DNA of 12,613 bases from assembly GCA_934394615.1 (NCBI GenBank), contig CAKRRJ010000067.1, positions 1 to 12,613 on the forward strand, read 5' to 3'. Source of the stretch: an uncultured Lachnospiraceae bacterium (GTDB lineage: Bacteria; Bacillota; Clostridia; Lachnospirales; Lachnospiraceae). Each line of letters starts with the position of its first letter. The first letter of the stretch is position 1. Positions 6,107 through 12,613 of the stretch are shown piece by piece. Under the pieces are notes generated by a model. The model ran no database searches. It was not told the origin of the DNA and worked only from the letters and a program-made list of their open reading frames with translations. Both the position numbers and the translations under genes were made by a program.

Positions 6107-7831
6107 TCAGATAGCATCCTTTCCCATGTACAGGAGTGTGCCATCTGCTTTTTTCGAGAATTTGGAAAAGAACTCATCATACGCAATCCAGCTTTCCCGC
6201 GGATAATTCGCATGAGACATATCTTTCACAACCCCTACTTTTAACATGGGGGTTCCCTTCTGATTACAATACACGTAGTACTGGATTTCTCCACACTGAT
6301 AGCGGGCCGGATTCTTGTCCAGCTTGTAAAGATCCGTCAGGTTTGTAAGGAATGCCGCAATATCGTGTCTGACATGATACTCCAGTTCTCCATGTTCTTT
6401 ATCCACACACAGCCAGTCGTTTTCTCCCAGAAGGAATAAATACGGAACCGAAGGATCAATGCGCTCCGGAAGCGGAACTTCATGATCCGGAGATTTCAGC
6501 GCCGACCACGGTGAAACTGCGGCAAATACCTGCGGTGCTCTCAATGCGAGTTCGGAGGTCATCATTCCACCACTAGACTGTCCGCACGCATAGATGCGTT
6601 CTTCGTCAATGGCATAACGGCTCTTTACATCATCAATCATCTTCAGAACAAATCTGGTATCATCAATCTCTTTTCCCTGATAAGCTCCATTCCACAGAAG
6701 CAGGTTCTGGATCCCATTCTTTTTCTGCTGCGAAATGCTTGCCTCCGGAATCAACAGGATGAAGCCTCGTTCTTCTGCCACACAGCTCATTCCGGATAGG
6801 TCAAAAAAGCTCTCCGCGCTTCCGCCTCTGCCATGCATGCAGACGACTAACGGTACCGGTTTCCCTTCTTTTTTCACTGATTCCGGCACATACTCATACC
6901 ACAGGCGTGTAAATCCATCCACTTCCAGGGTCTTTCTCTCCGCTCCATATGCTTCCGGCTTTTTGTAGCTGCGCAGCGCTTTCATTCCAAAGCAGCGATG
7001 GCGTCTTGCCGCTCCGACATAAGTCCATACCGTTTCAAAAACGTTCTGCTCCAGACATCCGCAGAAACCATTGGTGACACGCACCTGGGAAATCTGTTCT
7101 TCGTTGACAGCGCTCTTTTTATAAACTTCTGTCGGGAAATAGATCTCATCTGCTCCCTGACCGGAATAAACCGCATCCGTGCAATGATTCTGCTGCTTCC
7201 AGTATGCGCAGACTTCCTGATTGTACCCTTTGTTTTCTGTCCAGCTCATCCATACCGGAATCTGGGCTTTCTGCGCACTGATGGCAAGTTCTACTTTTCC
7301 CTGCCGCTCTGCCTGCTGTGTCGCGCCGCAGTTTAACAATGCGGCTTCTTCCAGATCTCCAAAAGTAGCCAGGCCAGACCACTCACTTGTCATTTTCATG
7401 ACTGCCTGTTGTGCAACCGTAGCGCCCTTTCCAAAGCCAAACGCATAAAAATTATCCTGCATCGTAACATAAAACTGGCGGGACTGCGCCTGAACATAAA
7501 CCCGGTTCATATAATCCGCATCGCTTCCATCCAGGTTCCACTGTCCGTTTTGCGGCTCCAGGAAATGTAAAAATACCTGATGTTTTTCCGCGAATTCCTT
7601 CCAGAATCCAGTCTCTGCCCATTCCGGAACAGAAACATCTTCTGGCGGTGCAATGACCAGGCAGGGCTGGTTATATAAAAGTCCTTCTGTTATATAAGTA
7701 TAAAAGGTTCTTTTACTTCCCTGAACCTCAACCTCTTCCTGAAAAAAACCATGTACCAGGCATTTTTTCGTGTTAGAGGGATCTATAGCAAATTGTGCCA
7801 TATCTTCTGGAAATTTCTTTACCGTCATCAT
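6107..7831 (-). CDS. Cytoplasmic two-half alpha/beta hydrolase, PHB-depolymerase/feruloyl-esterase-like
   Basis: This 574-residue protein is probably an esterase that cleaves an ester or acyl bond of a small molecule. The C-terminal half (about 300-574) is a clear alpha/beta hydrolase. It has an oxyanion loop CMHGRGGS (331-338), a nucleophile elbow GQSSG (417-421, Ser419), a likely acid D472 in GENDW and a likely His540 in DMSHANYP. The N-terminal half (about 20-285) has a similar layout: LVIAPP, then GFGKG (132-136) where the elbow is expected, with Gly instead of Ser. It therefore looks like a degenerate, non-catalytic copy. No signal peptide is seen, so it acts inside the cell. AGGAAG precedes two tandem ATGs (7831 and 7828), and either could be used. 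It is the last gene of the operon, 27 bp after the permease. Hydrolase fold is firm; the substrate is unknown. Confidence 0.8.
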   Translation of the reverse strand: MMTVKKFPEDMAQFAIDPSNTKKCLVHGFFQEEVEVQGSKRTFYTYITEGLLYNQPCLVIAPPEDVSVPEWAETGFWKEFAEKHQVFLHFLEPQNGQWNLDGSDADYMNRVYVQAQSRQFYVTMQDNFYAFGFGKGATVAQQAVMKMTSEWSGLATFGDLEEAALLNCGATQQAERQGKVELAISAQKAQIPVWMSWTENKGYNQEVCAYWKQQNHCTDAVYSGQGADEIYFPTEVYKKSAVNEEQISQVRVTNGFCGCLEQNVFETVWTYVGAARRHRCFGMKALRSYKKPEAYGAERKTLEVDGFTRLWYEYVPESVKKEGKPVPLVVCMHGRGGSAESFFDLSGMSCVAEERGFILLIPEASISQQKKNGIQNLLLWNGAYQGKEIDDTRFVLKMIDDVKSRYAIDEERIYACGQSSGGMMTSELALRAPQVFAAVSPWSALKSPDHEVPLPERIDPSVPYLFLLGENDWLCVDKEHGELEYHVRHDIAAFLTNLTDLYKLDKNPARYQCGEIQYYVYCNQKGTPMLKVGVVKDMSHANYPRESWIAYDEFFSKFSKKADGTLLYMGKDAI

Positions 7832-7858
7832 GAAAAACTTCCTCTCTTTTCTTCTTTT

Positions 7859-9145
7859 TTAGAACATTGGAAATACCGTCATAATCCATGCAACAGAAAC
7901 AATACATAACAGGCTTGCCGGAAGAATTGACTGCTTCATCAAAGATCCAAGGCTGTAACCGCCCGCTGCCATACACATTGGAACCGCTGGAGTTGCCATT
8001 GGTGTCATAAAGGAGCTTAAGCATGCGGACTGAACCAGGATCATGATTCCGATCGGATTTGCTCCCATGGATTTGCATGCGAGAATGGCAATCGGGATGA
8101 AAATGATCATAACTGTACGGTTCATCATAATCTGGGTCAGCAGGAACGGAACAATAAAGAAGATAAATCCAATAATATACGGATTATTGATCTTCATTGC
8201 AACAGACGCCAGGACTCCGCCTACCACTTCTCCGGCACCTGTCTGAGCCAGCGCTCCGCCCATTGCCAGGGAACCTACAAATAAGAGTGCCATTGGCAGA
8301 TTGACTGCTGTGATTGCCTCTTTTTCCGTTAATACACCAAATAATACCATAGCCAGTGCGCCCGCAAAACAGATGACCCAGGTTGGAATGCCAAGCTGTA
8401 CCTGGAAGATCAATGCCAGCGTTGTAAGGATAAAGATCGTGTAGCCTGCACGCTCCTGAAATGCCGGAAGCGCAGCTCTGTTATCCTGTCTGGACTCTAC
8501 CGTTCCCGTTTTTACGACCGGAGCATCCGGAGCAAACTTCGGCGCAAGGAAAATGCAGTATAAGGCAAGCATGATCAGCATAGGCAGACGTGCTTTCATC
8601 GGATCAGTCAGCGCTACGGTAAAAGCGGTATACTCATTTGCCTCAAGGTAAGCATTCAGCTCTGCGAACTGGGTTGCTCCGCTTCCAAGCGGCAGTACGG
8701 AAATGGTGGAGATTCCGCACATTGCCAGCGGGAACAGTGTCTTGGACGGACTGATGTGCAGCTCTTCGCAGCTCGCGATCATCATTGGTGCCATGATTCC
8801 AAATACAACAACAGAACTCTGAATAAACTGAGATAATAAAACCGTGATCAGGATATATCCAACCATAACCATGGTCAGAGAACCTCTGGAAATCTTATTG
8901 ACGCTGGATGCACACTTTTTTACAAACTGCGTCCGGTTAAAACCAGCTGCAACAACAAACATGGAAACCATCATGATTCCATTCGCGTTTCCAAAATACC
9001 CAAGCGCTGCTCCCGGATCCAGACATCCCGTGAGCACAAACGCCAGCATACTTAACAGCGCAGTCAGTCCCATTGGAAGCTTGCCGATAATATAGCTTAC
9101 CATAGTAAGTGCGCAGATGACCAGACAAATTGCTAAATTCGACAT
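7859..9145 (-). CDS. SLC13/DASS-like (CitMHS-type) permease, probable organic-acid importer
   Basis: This 428-residue, strongly hydrophobic protein is arranged in two halves joined by a polar stretch near residues 200-232, as in the ion-transporter families that carry di- and tricarboxylates. Re-entrant-loop regions fall around QFIQSSVVVFGIMAPMM (106-122) and QIMMNRTVMIIF (338-349). These occupy the places where characterised SLC13 proteins carry Ser-Asn-Thr motifs, but those exact motifs are missing, so the ligand may differ. The start at 9145 is chosen over an upstream in-frame ATG (9181): AGGGGGGA (9153-9160) lies just before it, and the longer form would overlap the dehydratase gene. It sits 20 bp after the dehydratase large subunit and 27 bp before the esterase gene, which suggests it imports their substrate. 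The fold is likely; the transported compound is unknown. Confidence 0.82.
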   Translation of the reverse strand: MSNLAICLVICALTMVSYIIGKLPMGLTALLSMLAFVLTGCLDPGAALGYFGNANGIMMVSMFVVAAGFNRTQFVKKCASSVNKISRGSLTMVMVGYILITVLLSQFIQSSVVVFGIMAPMMIASCEELHISPSKTLFPLAMCGISTISVLPLGSGATQFAELNAYLEANEYTAFTVALTDPMKARLPMLIMLALYCIFLAPKFAPDAPVVKTGTVESRQDNRAALPAFQERAGYTIFILTTLALIFQVQLGIPTWVICFAGALAMVLFGVLTEKEAITAVNLPMALLFVGSLAMGGALAQTGAGEVVGGVLASVAMKINNPYIIGFIFFIVPFLLTQIMMNRTVMIIFIPIAILACKSMGANPIGIMILVQSACLSSFMTPMATPAVPMCMAAGGYSLGSLMKQSILPASLLCIVSVAWIMTVFPMF

Positions 9146-9165
9146 TTGTAAATCCCCCCTATCTT

Positions 9166-10326
9166 TTATACGAAACGGCACACATGGTCTACTGCAATAT
9201 CAGAGAATCCATAGGCTTCTGCTTTGGTCATCTTGCCGTTGCAGACCTGACCGATCTCCTCAAGCAGCATCTTTCCGCTCTCCTGGATCGTTGCAGTTCC
9301 ATCCATGATACCGCTCAGGTCCACATCCATATTGTCCTCCATATGCTGGTAGGTCCGCTTGTTTGCAGTTACCTTCAATACCGGAACAATGGCATTACCG
9401 GTTGGGGTTCCGCGTCCTGTGGTGAAGATCACGCAAGCGCATCCGCCTGCTACCATAGATGTTACAGAGGAGATATCATAGCCTGCCGTATCCATTACGA
9501 TTGCGCCATGCTTCGTCGGACGCTCTGCCTGCTCTAATACTTCCACGATCGGTCTGGTGCCGCCCTTACGGATGCAGCCAAGGCTCTTCTCGTCAAGGGT
9601 AGAAAGTCCGCCTGCCTTGTTTCCCGGAGTCGGCTGTCCGGCACGGCAGTCCTGACCAGCTGCTTTTAAGTGCTTCTCATAGTCTTCGCAGACTTTGATG
9701 ATCTGGTTGTGAATCTCCGGAGTAGCCGCGCGTTTCGCTACCAGATGTTCTCCTCCGATCCACTCAATGGACTCACTCATAATGGTAGATGCTCCCATAT
9801 CCACCAGAAGATCGCTCAGTTCTCCAACAGCCGGGTTAGAAGCCATTCCAGCGGTTGCGTCAGAACCGCCGCACTCAATGCCCAGGAGCAGTTCGGAAAT
9901 ATCACACTCCTCTTTCTGCATCAGAGCAGCCTCCGCTGCCATATCTCTTGCCGCGCGCACTGCCTTTTCAATCGTCTTTAATGTGCCGCCTTCTTCCTGA
10001 ATGCCAAAGGATACCACCGGCTTATCCGTCATAGCCTGGATTTTTTCCCGGAGTGCCTTGTGTGGAACGGTTTCGCATCCAAGACCAATAATGACAACGC
10101 CATACACATTCGGGTTGCATGCAAATCCGGTCAGTACTTTCTGAGACATCTCCGTGTTAGCCGCAACATCGGAACATCCGGTGTTAAACACAATGTTTAC
10201 TGCTCCGCGTACCTGGCTTGCCACAATACGGCTTGACTCACTGCCGCATGCGCATGCCGGTAAAATTAACACATGATTTCTGATTCCTACACGTCCGTCA
10301 GAACGGCGATAACCCATAAATTTCAT
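9166..10326 (-). CDS. UxaA-family dehydratase/lyase, large catalytic subunit
   Basis: This is a 386-residue cytoplasmic enzyme of the altronate/galactarate dehydratase family, which removes water (or, in sulfolactate sulfo-lyase SuyB, sulfite) from a hydroxy acid. It covers only the catalytic part. Family blocks in order are GYRRSDGRVGIRNHVL (5-20), NTGCSD (48-53), GLGCE (81-85), GIECGGSD (149-156) and GGCACVIFTTGRGTPTGN (294-311). Conserved cysteines C51, C84 and C152 are candidates for metal or Fe-S ligation. Fused UxaA proteins are about 495 residues; this subunit plus its 100-residue partner gives 486, so the enzyme is a genuine two-gene form. It has its own GGAGG ribosome binding site, which argues against a frameshifted fusion. 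It is followed by a permease and an esterase. Whether the substrate is an aldonate, an aldarate, sulfolactate or something else is open. Confidence 0.88.
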   Translation of the reverse strand: MKFMGYRRSDGRVGIRNHVLILPACACGSESSRIVASQVRGAVNIVFNTGCSDVAANTEMSQKVLTGFACNPNVYGVVIIGLGCETVPHKALREKIQAMTDKPVVSFGIQEEGGTLKTIEKAVRAARDMAAEAALMQKEECDISELLLGIECGGSDATAGMASNPAVGELSDLLVDMGASTIMSESIEWIGGEHLVAKRAATPEIHNQIIKVCEDYEKHLKAAGQDCRAGQPTPGNKAGGLSTLDEKSLGCIRKGGTRPIVEVLEQAERPTKHGAIVMDTAGYDISSVTSMVAGGCACVIFTTGRGTPTGNAIVPVLKVTANKRTYQHMEDNMDVDLSGIMDGTATIQESGKMLLEEIGQVCNGKMTKAEAYGFSDIAVDHVCRFV

Positions 10327-10374
10327 AACTTTCCTCCAATGATTTTCCTATTTTTCCGAAACGATCCGCCTTTT

Positions 10375-10677
10375 TTATTCCTGCACATACTCGCTTTCAT
10401 AATCCCGCGGGACACTGTAAATATTGGTATGATCCACCAGACATCCTTTTCCGACCGGGCGGTTCGTTTTTCCGATCAGCTCTCCGTATTTGTAAACCGC
10501 TTCTTCCTGCGCCAAATCCTGCAGGGCAATCTTGTGCCCGAATGGAATGCTTTCTTTTGCATCCACATTCAAAAATTCATCATCCTTTCGATAGCAAACA
10601 ATTTCACCCGCTTCCACGTCCCTCACACAAGTTACCACATTGTCCTTGGGATCCAGCATCAATGCATCAATCTTCAT
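10375..10677 (-). CDS. UxaA-family dehydratase/lyase, small SAF-domain subunit
   Basis: This 100-residue protein corresponds to the N-terminal SAF domain of altronate dehydratase and to the SuyA-type small subunit of split enzymes. The family pattern is visible at about residues 44-85: IPFGHKIAL, then VYKYGELIGKT, then VGKGCLVDHTN. The last block replaces the more common VHxHN. The N-terminal part holds a beta-rich segment with the DVEAGEIV turn. The start has AGGAG six to seven bases upstream. It is the first gene of a leftward operon. Its stop lies 48 bp before the large subunit, which should be its obligate partner. Its promoter is at 10758-10786, giving a leader of about 75 nt. The domain assignment is firm; the reaction depends on the partner and is unresolved. 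Confidence 0.87.
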   Translation of the reverse strand: MKIDALMLDPKDNVVTCVRDVEAGEIVCYRKDDEFLNVDAKESIPFGHKIALQDLAQEEAVYKYGELIGKTNRPVGKGCLVDHTNIYSVPRDYESEYVQE

Positions 10678-10749
10678 TTTCGACTCCTGTTCTCCGGAAT
10701 CCTGCTCCGGCCCGCCGCATGTTCCTGCTTCAGGTTTTTCCTTTTCTTG

Positions 10750-10778
10750 TTGTCTTTATTATATTGCCGCGCTATAAT
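10750..10778 (+). promoter_or_regulatory. lysR promoter, overlapping the divergent operon promoter
   Basis: TTGTCT (10750-10755) and TATAAT (10773-10778) are spaced 17 bp on the plus strand. The expected start is near 10785, within the operator region. Its -35 to -10 span overlaps most of the opposing promoter, so the two should compete for polymerase. Confidence 0.65.
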
Positions 10779-10786
10779 TAAATCAA
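10758..10786 (-). promoter_or_regulatory. Promoter of the dehydratase/permease/esterase operon
   Basis: On the minus strand TTGATT (10781-10786) and a perfect TATAAT (10758-10763) are spaced 17 bp, 72 bases or more upstream of the first gene. It faces the lysR promoter and overlaps it by 21 bp. Confidence 0.7.
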
Positions 10787-10824
10787 ATTTATGGTTTTTA
10801 TTTTAATATAAATTAAATTTATAT
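10774..10824. promoter_or_regulatory. Two AT-rich palindromes, probable LysR operator sites
   Basis: A perfect 19-bp palindrome lies at 10806-10824 (arms ATATAAATT and AATTTATAT around a central A). An imperfect relative lies at 10774-10792 (ATAATTAAA and AAATTTAT around TC). Their centres are about 32 bp apart, roughly three helical turns, so a LysR tetramer could bind both on one DNA face. The first overlaps the -35 of the leftward promoter; the second ends next to the lysR ribosome binding site, which suggests autorepression. The symmetry is seen in the sequence; the binding is inferred. Confidence 0.5.
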
Positions 10825-10835
10825 AGGAGGTTTTC

Positions 10836-11789
10836 ATGCAGCAGGAAATGAAATACATCTACACGGTCTATCAGAAAGGCAGCTTTTCCAAGGCCGCCGA
10901 AGCTCTTTTCATGACGCAGCCCGCGCTCAGTATCTCCATCCAGAAGGTAGAAAATGAAATCGGCATGCCGCTTTTTAACCGGGATAAAAAGCCACTGGAA
11001 CTGACCGAAGCCGGACAGCTCTACATCGAAAAAATCCGCCAGATCATGCATCTGGAAAATGAACTCTCCCAGCAGCTAAACGATCTGACGGACTTAAAAA
11101 CAGGGCAGCTGCGCATTGGCGGATCCCACTATTTCAATTCCTACATTCTGCCTCCGGTTATTGCGGATTTTAAAAAGAAATGGCCCGGCATCGATCTTGA
11201 GCTGACCGAAGCCGGGTCCTATGAACTGCTTACGATGTTAAAAGATGACCTGATTGACCTGACATTCAACTGTACACCCGATCCGCACGACAAATTAAGA
11301 CGGATACCAGGATTTCAGGACACGATCCTGCTGGCGGTCTCCACTCGTTTTCCTGCCAACAATTGCTTAACCGATGCCGCTCTCACAACCAGCGACATCC
11401 TGTCCCGGCGTTATCAAGATTCAGACTGTCCAGCCGTCACAATGGAAGCCTTTGCCGACACCCCTTTTATCCTGCTTTCTCCCGGCAACAATCTTTACAG
11501 CCGCTCCCAGTCCTTCTTTCAGGAAGCGGGGGTAAACCCGCCGACAGCCATGCAGGTATCCCAGCTCGTTACGGCATACCACCTGGCTCAGGCAGGCATT
11601 GGGGCAACTCTGATCAGTGACTGGATGGTAACTGGAAAACATCCGGAAATGATCTATTATAAAATCGCTTCCCCGCTGGCAGTCCGGATTTTCGATATTG
11701 TAACGCCCGGAAAAAACTATCTTTCCAACGCGCAGCAGGCGTTTATCTCCCTGTTCCGAGAATATTATAAGACTTCGTTTTATCCGTAA
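10836..11789 (+). CDS. LysR-family transcriptional regulator
   Basis: This 317-residue DNA-binding protein has the usual LysR layout. The N-terminal winged helix-turn-helix (residues about 1-60) has the signature SFSKAAEALFMTQPALSISIQKVENEIGMPLFNR broken into its helices: a first helix to about 25, the recognition helix starting TQPALS, and the wing ending at LTEAG. A linker helix follows (about 60-88), then a periplasmic-binding-protein-like effector domain opening with LRIGGSHYF. The start has a perfect AGGAGG (10825-10830) five bases upstream. It is transcribed away from the dehydratase operon from an overlapping promoter, the standard arrangement for a LysR activator of the adjacent operon, and it probably represses itself. 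The effector is probably the imported hydroxy-acid or a breakdown product, which is inference only. Confidence 0.94.
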   Translation: MQQEMKYIYTVYQKGSFSKAAEALFMTQPALSISIQKVENEIGMPLFNRDKKPLELTEAGQLYIEKIRQIMHLENELSQQLNDLTDLKTGQLRIGGSHYFNSYILPPVIADFKKKWPGIDLELTEAGSYELLTMLKDDLIDLTFNCTPDPHDKLRRIPGFQDTILLAVSTRFPANNCLTDAALTTSDILSRRYQDSDCPAVTMEAFADTPFILLSPGNNLYSRSQSFFQEAGVNPPTAMQVSQLVTAYHLAQAGIGATLISDWMVTGKHPEMIYYKIASPLAVRIFDIVTPGKNYLSNAQQAFISLFREYYKTSFYP

Positions 11790-11804
11790 GTTTTGTTCTA
11801 TCAT

Positions 11805-11848
11805 AAAAAGACCCTTTACCAATCATGTAACTGGTAAAAGGTCTTTTT
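11805..11848. terminator. Bidirectional intrinsic terminator between lysR and kdgT
   Basis: A 17-position stem pairs 11805-11821 with 11832-11848 around a 10-nt loop, with A5 on the left and T5 on the right. The single mismatch (11814/11839) becomes a G-U pair in minus-strand RNA. It starts one base beyond the kdgT stop codon and 15 bases beyond the lysR stop. Confidence 0.9.
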
Positions 11849-11849
11849 C

Positions 11850-12613
11850 TTACGCTGCCGCGTTTTCTTTTTTCGTTGTTAATCCATACAGGAAAGTTAC
11901 CATCATCGGGCAGAGGATTGCTGTCACGATGATTGCCGCGGAAATCTGCGCGGTAGCCGCATCGCTGACCTGCGTACTGATCACCCCTGCTGCCGCAAGG
12001 GCTGCAGGAGTAGCTGCCGCGTTGCCTGCTATGGAACTGACCGCAGCGCCAAGCGCCGGAACCTTCATCTTCAGAAGCTTATATACCAGAAATCCGGTCA
12101 TTCCGGTGATCAGAGTACCGCACACGCCCAGCATGATTCCAGGGATTCCGGCTTTTGCAAACGAGGATAACGTCAGATTTGCTCCCAGCGGAAACGCGAA
12201 AAACGGAATCAGCATCGTAGCTCCCGGCTCACAGAACTTTCTGATTTCCGGATCCAGGTTTCCAAGAATCACGCCTGCAAGAATCGGAACCACGCATCCT
12301 GCCAGTGTATTGACCGGAACAGAATATCCTGCCGCGCCAAGTGCCAGCATGGTAAAGAATGGTCCGTCATTGAGTGCCAGAATTGATACGGCACCAACAT
12401 CGGTTCCATCGCCATACTCTCCAGCCAGAGCTGCGTAAATTCCTCCGTTGGAGTTGGAGAAGCAGGCAATGATCGCGATCGGAGCAATTCCAAAGATTCC
12501 ATTTTCGCCAAAGATCATTCCAACCAGAAGGCCACAGGCCATTCCGGATAATACCTTTGCCGCAGTTAAGACAACGCCCTTATAAACCGTAACGCCTGCC
12601 TCTTTGAAGTTGA
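11850..12613 (-). CDS. kdgT: 2-keto-3-deoxygluconate permease, KdgT family, 5' truncated by the window edge
   Basis: This is the C-terminal 253 residues of a membrane transporter that imports 2-keto-3-deoxygluconate (KDG), an intermediate of pectin and hexuronate breakdown, probably with protons. The frame is open through the right edge and begins NFKEAGVTVYKGVVLTAAKV, so the internal Met at 12540-12542 is not the start. About 75 residues are missing compared with the roughly 327-residue E. coli protein. Family features are the glycine-rich hydrophobic helices, CFSNSNGGIYAALAGEYGD, LNDGPFFTMLALG and the AGNAAATPAALAAA stretch near the C-terminus. Its stop is one base from the shared terminator. 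It is separate from the LysR operon, though both fit sugar-acid use. Any partner KDG kinase or aldolase would lie outside the window. Confidence 0.9.
   Translation of the reverse strand, partial: NFKEAGVTVYKGVVLTAAKVLSGMACGLLVGMIFGENGIFGIAPIAIIACFSNSNGGIYAALAGEYGDGTDVGAVSILALNDGPFFTMLALGAAGYSVPVNTLAGCVVPILAGVILGNLDPEIRKFCEPGATMLIPFFAFPLGANLTLSSFAKAGIPGIMLGVCGTLITGMTGFLVYKLLKMKVPALGAAVSSIAGNAAATPAALAAAGVISTQVSDAATAQISAAIIVTAILCPMMVTFLYGLTTKKENAAA

Noticed and set aside
9146..9181. Longer start for the permease overlapping the dehydratase gene
   Set aside because: The extra 12 residues are polar, lack a ribosome binding site and overlap the preceding gene; the ATG at 9145 has a strong one.
9130..9537. 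135-codon plus-strand open frame opposite the dehydratase large subunit
   Set aside because: It is antisense to conserved UxaA motifs and has no recognisable product.
10327..10374. Frameshift splitting a fused UxaA gene
   Set aside because: The small subunit ends cleanly, the large subunit has its own GGAGG and start, and two-gene forms such as SuyA/SuyB are known.

Overview
The window looks like chromosomal DNA of a Gram-positive anaerobe of the Clostridia, most likely a Lachnospiraceae gut commensal. This is inferred from strong AGGAGG-type ribosome binding sites, sigma-A-like promoters with 17-bp spacers, short intergenic gaps, moderate GC, and gene families common in that group (MepA-like MATE pump, UPF0173 hydrolase, NodB deacetylase with a low-complexity linker, split UxaA-type dehydratase). 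I ran no database search. I see no insertion sequence, CRISPR array, tRNA or rRNA.

Layout. At the left edge is the 3' part of a GntR/FCD regulator (+), followed by a MATE-family efflux pump (+). The 333-bp gap at 1981-2313, between convergent genes, holds a ~200-bp imperfect palindrome (2092-2292) with further stems inside. It is the least explained object in the window. Next is a leftward pair: a small membrane protein (163 aa) and a UPF0173 metal-dependent hydrolase. A rightward class I DAHP synthase (first step of the shikimate pathway) follows, with its own promoter and structured leader. It converges on a leftward secreted polysaccharide deacetylase, and the two share a bidirectional terminator.

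The right half is dominated by a leftward four-gene operon: a SAF-domain small subunit and a large catalytic subunit of a split altronate/galactarate-dehydratase-type (UxaA) enzyme, an SLC13-type permease, and a two-half alpha/beta-hydrolase esterase, ending at an intrinsic terminator. A LysR regulator reads away divergently. The two promoters overlap face to face, beside two AT-rich palindromes that are probable operators. The operon looks like a substrate-inducible module: import an anionic hydroxy-acid (possibly esterified), cleave the ester in the cytoplasm, then dehydrate or eliminate. The substrate cannot be read from the sequence.

At the right edge, converging on lysR through a shared terminator, is the 3' part of a 2-keto-3-deoxygluconate permease (kdgT, leftward). 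The kdgT gene, the UxaA-type dehydratase and the FCD regulator together suggest a sugar-acid metabolism neighbourhood, although kdgT is outside the LysR operon.
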